The notes under the pieces are model-generated. The model did no database searches, was not told where the DNA came from, and saw only the letters and a list, made by a program, of their open reading frames with translations. This document shows, piece by piece, positions 16,271 through 24,863 of a DNA stretch of 64,000 nucleotides. The stretch is from Ruicaihuangia caeni (GTDB taxonomy: Bacteria; Actinomycetota; Actinomycetes; Actinomycetales; Microbacteriaceae), in the NCBI RefSeq assembly GCF_029952955.1, contig NZ_JASATX010000003.1, positions 248,001 to 312,000 of the forward strand, written 5' to 3'. Both the position numbers and the translations under genes were made by a program. The first letter of the stretch is position 1; each line of letters opens with the position of its first letter.

Positions 16271-17197
16271 TCACTTCGGCACGGCCACCCCTCCCCCGCT
16301 GTTCGCACGGATCTCGTCGATGATCGCTGAGAAGTCGAGCTCACCGCCGGGTCCCTCGGCGAACCTCCGGTAGAGCGCGCTGGCAAGCGCTGCCACCGGC
16401 GCGTCGACATCGGCGAACTCCACGGCGTGATCAGCGAGGGCGAGATCCTTCGCCATGAGCCTGCTGGTGAAGCCCGGCGCGAATCCCCTGTTCGCAGGGC
16501 TCTCGGGCACCGGACCCGGAACGGGGCAGTTGGTCGTCACGGCCCAGCACTGGCCGGAAGCGTTCGAGACGACGTCGAAGAGCGTCTGGGCATCAAGACC
16601 GAGCCGCTCCCCGAGCACGAACGCCTCGCTGACGGCGATCATCGACACGCCAAGGATCATGTTGTTGCACACCTTGGCCGCTTGGCCGAGACCGGAGGCG
16701 CCGCAGTGCACCACTCTGCGCCCCATCGCCTCGAGCAGCGGCAGGGCATCGGCGACATCGGCATCCGTGCCGCCGACCATGAATGCAAGCGTGCCGCGCT
16801 CGGCACCGACCACGCCGCCCGACATTGGAGCGTCGATGTTGCGATGCCCAGCGGCCGCAGCCAGCCGGTGAGCGAGTTGCGCGTCCTCCACCGAGATCGT
16901 CGATGACTCGACGAACAGGGTTCCGGGCTCCGCGAGCTCCAGCAGCCCCGGCTCCTCAACCGTGCCGCGGTAGGCCGCGAGCACCTGCTCCCCAGTGAGC
17001 AGGACCGTCACGACCACTTCAGCACCGCTCACTGCCTCTCGGACGGATGCCGCCACCTGGATGCCGCGCCGCGCCGCCGCCTCCCGTGCGACTAGCATGG
17101 GGTCATACCCCGTGAGCTGGTGACCGGCATCGCTAAGCCGCTGTGCCATGGGAAGACCCATGTGGCCAAGACCGAGGAATGCGATGCGCTTCGACAT
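16271..17197 (-). CDS. NAD(P)-dependent beta-hydroxyacid dehydrogenase (3-hydroxyisobutyrate dehydrogenase family)
   Basis: A 308-residue beta-hydroxyacid dehydrogenase. The N-terminal Rossmann motif FLGLGHMGLPMA is at residues 7-18, the substrate motif DAPMSGGVVGAERGTL at about 118-133, and the catalytic lysine lies in GQAAKVCNN near residue 170. The second domain, AMKDLALA-like (MAKDLALADH), closes the family pattern. ATG at 17197 with AGGAGG five bases upstream. It may act in valine catabolism as MmsB, or on tartronate semialdehyde; no valine-pathway partners are adjacent. Confidence 0.9.
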   Translation of the reverse strand: MSKRIAFLGLGHMGLPMAQRLSDAGHQLTGYDPMLVAREAAARRGIQVAASVREAVSGAEVVVTVLLTGEQVLAAYRGTVEEPGLLELAEPGTLFVESSTISVEDAQLAHRLAAAAGHRNIDAPMSGGVVGAERGTLAFMVGGTDADVADALPLLEAMGRRVVHCGASGLGQAAKVCNNMILGVSMIAVSEAFVLGERLGLDAQTLFDVVSNASGQCWAVTTNCPVPGPVPESPANRGFAPGFTSRLMAKDLALADHAVEFADVDAPVAALASALYRRFAEGPGGELDFSAIIDEIRANSGGGVAVPK

Positions 17198-17421
17198 GGC
17201 GCCCTCCTGCTCCAGCAGACGTCTACCGTCGAGTGCCGCTTTTCCCAGCCACCTCGCCGACGACTCGTTTGAGGCGATCCTGTCACCGGCCGACCCGGCG
17301 CGCACGGGCCCGCCGATGGCCGACTCGAAGGTCAAGAAACCCTCGCTCGAGCGAGTGGGTGGAGCCGCGAGCTGCTCATCGCCGCGGCCGACCCGCCATC
17401 GACCGCCGTGCAGCCCGTCTA

Positions 17422-17440
17422 TATGATTAGGCTCACCTAA
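17422..17440. promoter_or_regulatory. DtxR/IdeR iron box overlapping the heme oxygenase promoter
   Basis: TATGATTAGGCTCACCTAA matches the 19-bp DtxR/IdeR consensus at 15 positions. Its left end TATGAT is also a good -10 hexamer. Placement on the promoter, 15 bp before the start codon, predicts repression by the iron-loaded regulator and induction of heme oxygenase when iron is scarce. Confidence 0.82.
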
Positions 17441-17455
17441 CTTTGGGAGACGAGA

Positions 17456-18112
17456 ATGCCGGAGACACGCAGCCTTGCGCAGGCGATCCGCGAGCGAAGC
17501 TGGAAGAGCCACGGCGCGAGCGAGGGCGCCGGCTTCATGGCTCGTCTGCTCAAGGGCCATGCGACCCGCGATGACTACACGGCGCTCGTCGTCCAGCACT
17601 TCTACATGTACGACGCGCTCGAAGCCGCTGCAGCGCAGCTGTCCGGCCACCCCGAGTTCGAGGCTGTGAACGACGCCCGGCTGCGGCGCATGCCGGCGAT
17701 CGAAGCCGACCTCGCACACCTCATGGGCGAGGGTTGGCGCACGCGGATCTCGCCGGTCGCGAGCGTCACGCGCTACGCCGCACGCATCCGTGAAGTGGCG
17801 GCTCAGGGCTGGGCCGGAGGCGTCATCGCCCACCACTACACGCGCTACCTGGGCGACCTGTCCGGCGGGCAGCACATCAAGCGGGTGATGCAGCGCCACT
17901 TCGATCTCGGCGACGACGGTGTGCGCTTCTACATCTTCGATATCGACGACATCGACGCGTTCAAGAACGGGTACAGGGCCGAACTCGATCGGATGCCGTG
18001 GGACGACGCCGAGTTCGAGCGGGTGGTCGACGAGACGCTCGCCGCGTACCAGTTCAACACCGATGTCTTCGTCGATCTCGAGGCTTCGCGGCCGACGCCC
18101 GCGCTCGCCTGA
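17456..18112 (+). CDS. Heme oxygenase (biliverdin-producing)
   Basis: A 218-residue heme oxygenase that opens heme to biliverdin, CO and Fe2+. The proximal heme ligand is His19 in WKSHGASEG, and the distal-helix motif YLGDLSGGQ is intact near residue 128. Length is typical of bacterial HmuO/HO-1-like enzymes. ATG has GGGAGA upstream. Its promoter carries an iron box, so it is probably part of the iron-starvation response that recovers iron from heme. No heme importer is visible in the window. Confidence 0.95.
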   Translation: MPETRSLAQAIRERSWKSHGASEGAGFMARLLKGHATRDDYTALVVQHFYMYDALEAAAAQLSGHPEFEAVNDARLRRMPAIEADLAHLMGEGWRTRISPVASVTRYAARIREVAAQGWAGGVIAHHYTRYLGDLSGGQHIKRVMQRHFDLGDDGVRFYIFDIDDIDAFKNGYRAELDRMPWDDAEFERVVDETLAAYQFNTDVFVDLEASRPTPALA

Positions 18113-18129
18113 ACGGACAGCGCGCCTAT

Positions 18130-18167
18130 CCAGCGCCGACCCGGCTGGCCATGCGCGTCAGCGCTGG
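18130..18167. terminator. Stem-loop between heme oxygenase and DUF72 genes
   Basis: CCAGCGC (18130-18136) pairs with GCGCTGG (18161-18167), extended by GAC/GTC after a mismatch. It spans the end of the convergent DUF72 gene and could act in both directions. No T tract. Confidence 0.3.
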
Positions 18168-19021
18168 CCTAGTCGCGCGATGAGCGACATCGCATCGACA
18201 GGCGCCCGCACCTTCGTGTCGTTGTCGAAGTAGACGAACACATCGCGCCCCGCCGCGAGGTGCGTCTCGCACCACGTCGCCCAATGCTCGATCGCGTCAG
18301 CGTCGTATCCCGAGACGTACAGCTCGTCTTTGCCGTGCAGGCGCGCGTACGCGAAATCGGCGGTGACCGCGTCGATGACCGGAAACTTCCCGGCGCTGTC
18401 CGCCGTGACGGAGGCGACCTTGTGCCGCTGCAGCAGTTCAGTCCATTCCTCGATCGCGGTCTCGAAGCTCGGATGCCGCACCTCCACCGCGTGCCGCACA
18501 GGCGTTGCCCCGGCATCCGCCCCCACCTCGAACCACGCGCGGCCGTCCATCCAGGCGTCGTGCCCGGTCGCCAAGCCTGCCGCGTCGCTCAGCGTGTGCG
18601 GCAGCCTGCTCAAGAACTCATCCAGCAGGCCCGCCTCGAACGGGAGCGTGGGCGGCAGTTGCCAGAGGAAGGGGCCGAGCTTCGTGCCGAGACCGAGCAC
18701 TCCTGAGGCGAAGAAGTTCGCGAGCGGCCCGTCGAGTTCCTGGAGACGCCGGATGTGAGTGATGAAGCGCGGCCCCTTGACGGCGAACACGAAGTCGCCC
18801 GGCACGGTGTCGCGCCACTTCGCCCAACTCGCTGGACGTTGCAGCGAATAGAACGAACCGTTGATCTCGATCGACGTGACGTGGCGCGATGCGTAGGCGA
18901 GCTCCTCTGCCTGCTTCAGGCCCTTGGGATAGAAGACCCCTCTCCAAGGCTTGTAGACCCAACCCGAGATGCCGACGCGCGCCTCTGATCGGCGCGCTGA
19001 CTGTCGGCCCGGCGAGGTCAT
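18158..19021 (-). CDS. DUF72 domain protein
   Basis: A 287-residue TIM-barrel protein of the DUF72 (YecE-like) family. Recognisable family segments are GISGWVYKPWRGVFYP, the SIEINGSFYSLQRP strand-loop and FYPKGL; near the C-terminus DVFVYFDNDTKVRAP is the usual closing motif. Biochemical function is not established. ATG at 19021 with AGGAG at good spacing. It is 20 bp downstream of the helicase gene on the same strand and is probably co-transcribed with it. Confidence 0.9.
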   Translation of the reverse strand: MTSPGRQSARRSEARVGISGWVYKPWRGVFYPKGLKQAEELAYASRHVTSIEINGSFYSLQRPASWAKWRDTVPGDFVFAVKGPRFITHIRRLQELDGPLANFFASGVLGLGTKLGPFLWQLPPTLPFEAGLLDEFLSRLPHTLSDAAGLATGHDAWMDGRAWFEVGADAGATPVRHAVEVRHPSFETAIEEWTELLQRHKVASVTADSAGKFPVIDAVTADFAYARLHGKDELYVSGYDADAIEHWATWCETHLAAGRDVFVYFDNDTKVRAPVDAMSLIARLGQR

Positions 19022-19040
19022 CTGGGCTCCTCTCCCCCGT

Positions 19041-20330
19041 TCAGCCTGCCTCGATCGCTGGAATGGCGGCAGCGGTCGCCATGAACCGTCGCACGTGCTC
19101 GTCGACGCGGATGTCGCTGGGCCGGAGCGGGCGAGTCAGGAAGAGCCCGTCGATCGAGGTGATGCGGCTCAGCGCGACATACGTCTGCCCCGGCGCGAAG
19201 CTTCGAGTGCCAAGGTCGACGATCGCACGTTCATAGGTCTTCCCCTGCGACTTGTGGATGGTGACCGCCCAGGCGAGACGCAGGGGGAACTGCTGGAACT
19301 CCCCCACGATGTCGCGATGCAATTGCTTCGTCGCCGGGTCGTAGTTGTACTTGTACTTCTCCCAGACGGCGGGAAGCACCTCGTGCTCCTCACCCTCCAC
19401 CTCGACGCGCACCGTGTCGGTGATGCGCGTCACCTCGCCGATCGAGCCGTTCACCCAGCGCTGATCAGGGTCATTCCGCAGGAACATGACCTGCGCACCC
19501 GGTTTCAGCTCGAGCGCCTCGTCGGCGGGGTACGCCCGGCCGCCGAAATCCCCGTTCACCTCTGCTCTTGCGGTGAGGGTCCTCCCGGGAAGACGCGCGA
19601 GCGCCGCGCCGTTGATGCGGTTGACAGTCGCGTTGGTCGTCGCGAGCGTGATCACCCCGTGGTCGGGCGCTGGTCGGGCGCCCGCCGTGTTGAGGCGCTC
19701 GGCGATCTCGGCGGTGACCATGCCATGGCGCACGGCGTTCAGCATGTGCTTGAACTCGTCGTCGCGCTGCCTGTGGATCGTCGTCAGTTCGAAGATGCGG
19801 AGCTCGGCCTCCTGCCACACCTTCGCGTCGAAGAACCACATCGAGCGGTACTCGTGCTCGAAGTACGCACGTTCGTCGCGATCGCCGGGCACAGGCGCGA
19901 GTTGGTACGGGTCGCCGAAGAGCACCAATTGCGCCCCGCCGAACGGCACGTCGCGGCGCTGGCGCGCCTGCCGCAGTGACCGGTCGATCGCATCCAGCAG
20001 GTCGGCGTTGACCATCGACACCTCATCGATGACAACCGTGTCGACGGTGTTGAGCAGTTTGCGGAGCTGATCCGGCTGGTCGAGATCACGGTCGCCGATG
20101 AGGCCGATCGGCAGACGGAACAACGAGTGGATGGTCTGCCCGCCCACGTTCAACGCGGCCACGCCGGTCGGGGCACAGATCACGAGCTGCTTCTCGGAGT
20201 GCCACGAGAGGTGGTTGAGCAACGTCGACTTGCCGGTTCCCGCCCGGCCGGTGACGAAGACGTGCTCGCGCGTCTTCTCGATCGTCTCGAAGACGGCGCG
20301 CTGTTCGTCGGAGAGTTCCGGCTTCGTCAC
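19041..20330 (-). CDS. Pif1/RecD-like ATP-dependent DNA helicase
   Basis: A 429-residue superfamily-1B helicase. Walker A is GRAGTGKST (about residues 28-36), Walker B is VVIDEVSM, motif III is FGDPYQLAPV, and the C-terminal UvrD_C_2 part carries AVTIHKSQGKTYE and YVALSRI. This is the compact Pif1-like architecture without nuclease or accessory domains. GTG start preceded by GGGGGAG. It probably unwinds 5'-to-3' in recombination or replication. It leads a two-gene unit with the DUF72 gene. Confidence 0.9.
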   Translation of the reverse strand: MTKPELSDEQRAVFETIEKTREHVFVTGRAGTGKSTLLNHLSWHSEKQLVICAPTGVAALNVGGQTIHSLFRLPIGLIGDRDLDQPDQLRKLLNTVDTVVIDEVSMVNADLLDAIDRSLRQARQRRDVPFGGAQLVLFGDPYQLAPVPGDRDERAYFEHEYRSMWFFDAKVWQEAELRIFELTTIHRQRDDEFKHMLNAVRHGMVTAEIAERLNTAGARPAPDHGVITLATTNATVNRINGAALARLPGRTLTARAEVNGDFGGRAYPADEALELKPGAQVMFLRNDPDQRWVNGSIGEVTRITDTVRVEVEGEEHEVLPAVWEKYKYNYDPATKQLHRDIVGEFQQFPLRLAWAVTIHKSQGKTYERAIVDLGTRSFAPGQTYVALSRITSIDGLFLTRPLRPSDIRVDEHVRRFMATAAAIPAIEAG

Positions 20331-20386
20331 TCCCCCAGGCTAATCTCGTCGCGAAGCCTGCCGATCACGCGAAATAGGATGAGTGG

Positions 20387-21346
20387 ATGCGTCGAACCGC
20401 CGTCGTGTGGTCGTTCGCGTTCGCGGCACTGATCCTCGTCTTCGTCGGCACTGTCGCTGCGCTGAACGCCACGCTCTTCTCTGCCGGAGGCTTCGCGCGC
20501 GTCTATCTCGATTCGATCGCGCGCCACGACGTCGACGGCGCGCTCGCCCTGCCTGGCGTGGAACCGCCGCCGGACGCACGGCTCGACCTGTTGTCCCCCG
20601 CAGCGCTCGGCGAGCTCACCGAGATCGAGCAGTCTGCCGAGGTGACGCTTTCCGACGGGGTGCGTCGCGTGGAGTTCGAGTACCGCCTCGACGGCGAACG
20701 GCACAGCACCTGGTTCACGCTCGAGCCTGCCGGCAAGGTGTTCGGAGTGTTCGACGGCTGGCGCTTCCAGCGAAGCCCCGTTGCCATCCTGGAAGTCACC
20801 TCGCTGCACGCAGACCGGTTCTCGGTCGGTGAGCTCGCCCTGACGGCATCCGAACCCACTGCCCTCGGCGTGCTCGTGCCGAGTCGGTACGTCGTCGGCC
20901 ACGAGTCTCAGTGGCTGCGTGCGCGACCGGTGCCAGCGGCGGTGACGCGACCGGGTGACACTCACGCGGTCTCGCTCGACGTCCAGGCGAGCGAGCGCTT
21001 CGTGGACGAGGTTCGCGACCAGCTCGCCGAGTATCTCGACACATGCGCAGAACAGAATGTATTGATGCCGAGCGGGTGCCCGTTCGGGCATCCGATCTCG
21101 AACCGCGTTGAGAGCGAGCCGGTCTGGTCGATGGTGACCTACCCGGAAGTCGCGATCGTGCCGGGCCCGGAGACGGGAGTCTGGCTGATGCCCCGTGCCG
21201 ATGCCGCGGCGCATCTGACCGTCGATGTCCGCTCGCTCTTCGACGGTTCCGTGACGACGCTCAGCGAAGACGTGCCGTTCTCGGTCGGCTACACCATCAC
21301 GTTCCAACCGGATGGCTCGCTGCTCGTCACCGCGATCTCGGGCTGA
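20387..21346 (+). CDS. Hypothetical membrane-anchored protein
   Basis: A 319-residue protein with a single N-terminal hydrophobic segment (about residues 6-27) and a long, probably extracytoplasmic, beta-rich domain. Residues 33-55 look like a short helical unit of the kind that precedes immunoglobulin-like or NTF2-like folds. I do not recognise the family. It is divergent from the helicase (56 bp) and convergent with the CopD-CtaG gene. No catalytic motif is seen. Confidence 0.72.
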   Translation: MRRTAVVWSFAFAALILVFVGTVAALNATLFSAGGFARVYLDSIARHDVDGALALPGVEPPPDARLDLLSPAALGELTEIEQSAEVTLSDGVRRVEFEYRLDGERHSTWFTLEPAGKVFGVFDGWRFQRSPVAILEVTSLHADRFSVGELALTASEPTALGVLVPSRYVVGHESQWLRARPVPAAVTRPGDTHAVSLDVQASERFVDEVRDQLAEYLDTCAEQNVLMPSGCPFGHPISNRVESEPVWSMVTYPEVAIVPGPETGVWLMPRADAAAHLTVDVRSLFDGSVTTLSEDVPFSVGYTITFQPDGSLLVTAISG

Positions 21347-21414
21347 GGATTCACGACCTCACGCAGGCCGGCAACCATATTCCGGCAACGGAATAGCGCG
21401 GGGTCGACGGGCGG

Positions 21415-23394
21415 TCAGCCGCGCAGTTGCTGGTCGCGCTCGGCGCGCTCTGCCAGCATCCGGTTCCACTCGGCGAGCTCTGCGTCGCCATCGCGGTCGG
21501 CCTGGCGGTCGATGCGGCGGGTCTCGCGGGTGTCTTGACGGCTCCACATGATCGCCACGGCGACCGCGAGCGCAAGCGTTGGTATCTCGCCGATGCTCCA
21601 GGTGATGCCGCCGCCGGTCTGCTGATCGACCATCGGCGTATCGCCCCACGTGCGGCCCATCGCGCCATACCAATCGGCGAGCAGCAGCCCACTGCTGCTG
21701 ATGATGGCGAGCCCGAAGAACGCGTGCGCAGCCATCGTCGCGAGCAGCAGCACCAGTCGCAATGGGTATGCCGGCCTGCTCGGGATCGGGTCGGTGCCGA
21801 TCAGCACCAGCGCGAAGAGGTACCCGCTGGCGAGGAAGTGCACGATCATCCAGTAGTGACCGATGTGGTCGGTGATCGCCCAGCTGAAGATGGGCGTGAA
21901 GTAGAACAGCCAGAGCGATCCGACGAAGATCACCGCAGCGACGATCGGATTGCTCAGCAGCGCCAGGTACCGCGAATGCACGGCGAGAATGATCCACTCG
22001 CGCACGCCACGCGTGCCGTCGTTCCGCTTCTCGATGGAGCGCAGCGCGAGGGTGATGGGCGCGGCGATCACCAGCAGGATCGGGATCACCATCGCCAGCA
22101 GCATGTGACCGAGCATGTGCACGCTGAACAGGTAGCGCTCGTAGACCATGAATGAGCCGTTCGTCACCCAGAAGAGCATCAGGATGCCGATGACCCAGAC
22201 GACCGTGCGATGCACCGGCCAGCGATCTCCGCGACGGCTGAGCCGCCACACGCCGGCGAGGTAGAAGAAGAGCAGCATCGCGCAGGCCGTCGACCAGAAC
22301 GGGTCGAGCTGCCACGCCGTGATCCACGTGGAGAGCTCCGGCTCAGGCGGCAGCGGACGGCCGGTCAGGATCTCGGCGGGTGTCGGGTTCGCCGTGTTCG
22401 CAACGATCACCTCGGGCTTCGGCGTCGCGGTGCGCGCGAGTGCAGCCGCAACCCCCGAGGCGATGCCCATGAAGGCGAGTTCGAGGGCCGCCAGCCCCCA
22501 GAACGACTTGCCCGAGGGGTTCCGCTCGATGCGGTTGATGATCACGCGACGCTGCCATGCGCCGGCGGCTCCGAGCACGACGAGCGCGGCGATCTTCACG
22601 AGCACGAGCACCCCGTACGGAGTGAAGAGCCCCTCGAACGAACCGATGCGCACCTCTGCGCTGACGTAGCCCGAGACGACCATGACGACGTAGCAGAGCA
22701 GCGCGAGCGATGAGTAGCGGCGAACCACGACGCTGAGCCTGTCGCCGAGCGAACCCCGCAGCAGCACGATCGTGAGGAGGCCGCCCAGCCACACTGCAGC
22801 GGCGACGATGTGCATCCATAGCGCGCTGACCGCGACATCGTGGTCAGCGGTGCCGCCCGAGTGCCCCTGCGCTGCGAGCGGCACGAGTCCGCCGACCGCG
22901 AGCAGGGCGACGAACAGCAGCGCTGTGTGATTGCGCACCGAGAAGCAGAAGATGCTGACAGCCGCGGCGATCAGCGTGGCCCAGAGCCAGGTGCGCCCGA
23001 GTTCGGTGTCGGTGAGGAAGCGACCCAGCAGCTGCCCGAATTGAGGGTCAGCGGTGACCGGCTTCAGATACAGCGTCAGAAAGGTGAGGAACGCGGTGAA
23101 CGCGGCGGCCAGCGTCCAGATGACCGACGCGACCGAGGCGATGTCGAGCGCACGCTCGAATGGTCGCTCGCCGGGTTTCAGGGCGAACACCGCGATGGCC
23201 AGCGACCCGATGGCGCCAGCCGCACCCAGGTCGACGAGCAGCTTCGACGCGGGGAGACCCCATCGCACGACTGCGCCGGGGTCGCTGATGAGCTGGGGAG
23301 CGGCCGCGCCGCCGTAGGCGAGCGCGGCGAGCAGGGCCGCGAATGCCGCGATCAGCAGCAGAGCGGGCAGACTCACCCGGGCGATTCGTGGCAC
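21415..23394 (-). CDS. CopD-CtaG fusion: copper uptake / cytochrome c oxidase assembly membrane protein
   Basis: A 659-residue polytopic protein. The N-terminal half is a CopD-type domain with the conserved LWMHIVAAAVWLGG histidine-containing helix; the C-terminal half is the CtaG (Caa3-type oxidase assembly) domain, with FSVHMLGHMLLAM, ITDHIGHYWMIVHF and AAHAFFGL histidine helices and about seven helices of its own. Such fusions are known in actinobacteria. It likely brings copper across the membrane and delivers it to cytochrome c oxidase. It stands alone; a 390-bp gene-free region precedes it. Confidence 0.92.
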   Translation of the reverse strand: MPRIARVSLPALLLIAAFAALLAALAYGGAAAPQLISDPGAVVRWGLPASKLLVDLGAAGAIGSLAIAVFALKPGERPFERALDIASVASVIWTLAAAFTAFLTFLTLYLKPVTADPQFGQLLGRFLTDTELGRTWLWATLIAAAVSIFCFSVRNHTALLFVALLAVGGLVPLAAQGHSGGTADHDVAVSALWMHIVAAAVWLGGLLTIVLLRGSLGDRLSVVVRRYSSLALLCYVVMVVSGYVSAEVRIGSFEGLFTPYGVLVLVKIAALVVLGAAGAWQRRVIINRIERNPSGKSFWGLAALELAFMGIASGVAAALARTATPKPEVIVANTANPTPAEILTGRPLPPEPELSTWITAWQLDPFWSTACAMLLFFYLAGVWRLSRRGDRWPVHRTVVWVIGILMLFWVTNGSFMVYERYLFSVHMLGHMLLAMVIPILLVIAAPITLALRSIEKRNDGTRGVREWIILAVHSRYLALLSNPIVAAVIFVGSLWLFYFTPIFSWAITDHIGHYWMIVHFLASGYLFALVLIGTDPIPSRPAYPLRLVLLLATMAAHAFFGLAIISSSGLLLADWYGAMGRTWGDTPMVDQQTGGGITWSIGEIPTLALAVAVAIMWSRQDTRETRRIDRQADRDGDAELAEWNRMLAERAERDQQLRG

Positions 23395-23484
23395 CCTGCA
23401 AGCCTACGCGTGGCGCCTGCACGGTCTCTCCGCGCTCGTGCTCTCCTCGCTCTGCGTGCCGTCGCCGGCTGTCGACCGACGCGG

Positions 23485-23541
23485 GGGGAGTGCCCGCCCG
23501 TGACCGCCGGGCAGGGGAGTGCGCGCCCGTGACCGGCGGGC
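23485..23541. repeat. Imperfect 29-bp tandem repeat
   Basis: Two consecutive units, each starting GGGGAGTG, followed by CGCCCGTGACCG and a GGGC end. They differ at a few positions (for example CCG versus GCG and CGCC versus GGCG). Upstream of the CopD-CtaG gene. Confidence 0.7.
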
Positions 23542-23588
23542 GGCATCCGCGCTCTCGGCCGCGAAGTCGGCATCCGCGCCAGGCAATC

Positions 23589-23620
23589 GTGTCCGCGCCA
23601 CTTCCTGGTGGCGCGGACAC
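23589..23620. repeat. 12-bp perfect inverted repeat
   Basis: GTGTCCGCGCCA and TGGCGCGGACAC around the 8-base loop CTTCCTGG. No T tract on either side. Related TGGCGCG strings recur just downstream (23637-23655). Confidence 0.7.
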
Positions 23621-23690
23621 GAAGAAGTGGCGCGGGCTCGAGGAACTGGCGCGCTTGCTCGGAGACCGCCGCCAGAACACCCCGCAACAA

Positions 23691-23728
23691 CGAAGGATGC
23701 CGCCCACCTGAGTGGACGGCATCCTTCG
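23691..23728 (-). terminator. Terminator of the HU gene
   Basis: CGAAGGATGCCG pairs perfectly with CGGCATCCTTCG over 12 bp; the 14-base loop can fold further through CCAC/GTGG. On the minus strand the stem is followed by TTGTTG. It lies 60 bp after the HU stop codon. Confidence 0.75.
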
Positions 23729-23787
23729 AAAATCGATCCTTGCGGAGCGACTCAGTCGGCGCCGCGCGAGCGCGGCACCGGGTCGAA

Positions 23788-24075
23788 CTACTTGGCGGCA
23801 GCCTTCAGCTTGCTACCGGCGCTGATCTTCACACCGAAACCGGCGGGGATCTGGATCTCCGCACCGGTCTGGGGGTTGCGGCCCGTACGAGCGGCACGCT
23901 CGGTGCGCTCAACCGAGATCCAACCGGGGACGCTGACCTTCGTGCCCTCAGAAACCGACTTCGACAGGGTGTTGAAGAGGGCGTCGAGCACGCCGTTGAC
24001 GGCGGACTGGCTCAGGTTGGTGTCGGCGGCGATCGCGGCGACGAGCTCGGTGCGGTTCAGTGACTTGTCAGCCAT
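23788..24075 (-). CDS. hup: HU-family DNA-binding protein
   Basis: A 95-residue histone-like nucleoid protein. It has the HU opening MADKSLNRTELVAAIAAD, the VNGVLDALFNTL dimer helices and the beta-arm consensus GRNPQTGAEIQIPA that inserts into the DNA minor groove. The short form lacks the lysine-rich C-terminal tail found in mycobacterial HupB. It is 75 bp downstream of rpsN on the same strand, followed by a strong terminator. Confidence 0.95.
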   Translation of the reverse strand: MADKSLNRTELVAAIAADTNLSQSAVNGVLDALFNTLSKSVSEGTKVSVPGWISVERTERAARTGRNPQTGAEIQIPAGFGVKISAGSKLKAAAK

Positions 24076-24150
24076 TCGGTAGTCCTCCTCGGACGATGTG
24101 CGATGAGTGGTTGTCCTGCATCGCCTGGGCCTTGCAGAACCGCCTTGAAC

Positions 24151-24456
24151 TTACCAGCTTGACTTGGTGATACCGGGCAATTCGCCACGGTGTGCCATGT
24201 CGCGGAAGCGCACACGCGAGATGCCGTACTTCGAGAGCACACCGCGGGGGCGGCCGTCGATGGCGTCGCGGTTGCGCAGACGCACGGGCGAAGCGTCGCG
24301 GGGGAGCTTCTGCAGACCCAGGCGCGCGGCCTCGCGGGTCTCATCGGTGCCGTTCGGGTCGACGAGCGCCTTCTTCAGCTCGCGACGCTTCTCGGCGTAA
24401 CGGTCGACGATCTCCTGCCGCTGCTTGTTGCGGGCGATCTTGCTCTTCTTTGCCAT
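24151..24456 (-). CDS. rpsN: 30S ribosomal protein S14
   Basis: A 101-residue S14. The C-terminal RNA-binding part [20 protein letters not shown] is intact (given here in two stretches: [10 protein letters not shown] and [13 protein letters not shown]). It lacks the CxxC zinc pairs of the short form, so it is the zinc-independent type. It follows rpmG by three bases. Actinobacteria often place zinc-independent S14, L33 and L28 together under Zur; I did not find a Zur box here. Confidence 0.97.
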   Translation of the reverse strand: MAKKSKIARNKQRQEIVDRYAEKRRELKKALVDPNGTDETREAARLGLQKLPRDASPVRLRNRDAIDGRPRGVLSKYGISRVRFRDMAHRGELPGITKSSW

Positions 24457-24459
24457 GAC

Positions 24460-24627
24460 TTAGCGCTCCTCGCGGAATTCGACGTGCTTGCGAACCACCG
24501 GGTCGTACTTCTTCAGCACGAGGCGGTCGGGGTTGTTGCGGCGATTCTTGCGGGTCACGTAGGTGTACCCGGTGCCGGCGGTGGAGCGGAGCTTGATGAT
24601 CGGGCGAATGTCTTGCTGCTTGGCCAT
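24460..24627 (-). CDS. rpmG: 50S ribosomal protein L33
   Basis: A 55-residue L33 that begins [18 protein letters not shown] and continues with [16 protein letters not shown]. It contains no cysteine pairs and so is the zinc-free type. Its ATG overlaps the rpmB stop codon by one base (TGATG), which implies coupled translation. It was too short to be picked up by a simple length filter but is unambiguous. Confidence 0.95.
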   Translation of the reverse strand: MAKQQDIRPIIKLRSTAGTGYTYVTRKNRRNNPDRLVLKKYDPVVRKHVEFREER

Positions 24628-24863
24628 CAGATCTTCTCCCCACGAGCGAGCAGGTCCTTCACGACCGACTCGATGCCACGGGCGTCGATCACCTTGATGC
24701 CCTTAGCGCTGACGTTCAGAGTCACGTTCCGCCGGAGCGACGGCACGAAGTAGGTCTTCTTCTGCACGTTCGGGTCGAAGCGGCGCTTCGTGCGGCGGTG
24801 CGAGTGCGAGATGTTGTGACCGAAGCCGGGTACGGCTCCTGTCACCTGGCAGACTGCTGCCAT
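24627..24863 (-). CDS. rpmB: 50S ribosomal protein L28
   Basis: A 78-residue L28 with the conserved opening [20 protein letters not shown], then [18 protein letters not shown]. First gene of the rpmB-rpmG-rpsN unit, with GGAGG at proper spacing before the ATG. A 9-bp hairpin sits immediately upstream of the ribosome binding site. An in-frame extension to 24905 would run through that hairpin and is rejected. Confidence 0.96.
   Translation of the reverse strand: MAAVCQVTGAVPGFGHNISHSHRRTKRRFDPNVQKKTYFVPSLRRNVTLNVSAKGIKVIDARGIESVVKDLLARGEKI

Larger units (their letters stand above)
23395..23787. other. Gene-free region rich in repeats and hairpins
   Basis: About 390 bp without a convincing gene between the CopD-CtaG start and the HU stop. 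It contains an imperfect 29-bp tandem repeat (23485-23541), a 12-bp perfect palindrome (23589-23620) and the terminator of the HU gene (23691-23728). Open frames across it have no family resemblance and reflect high GC. Confidence 0.6.
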
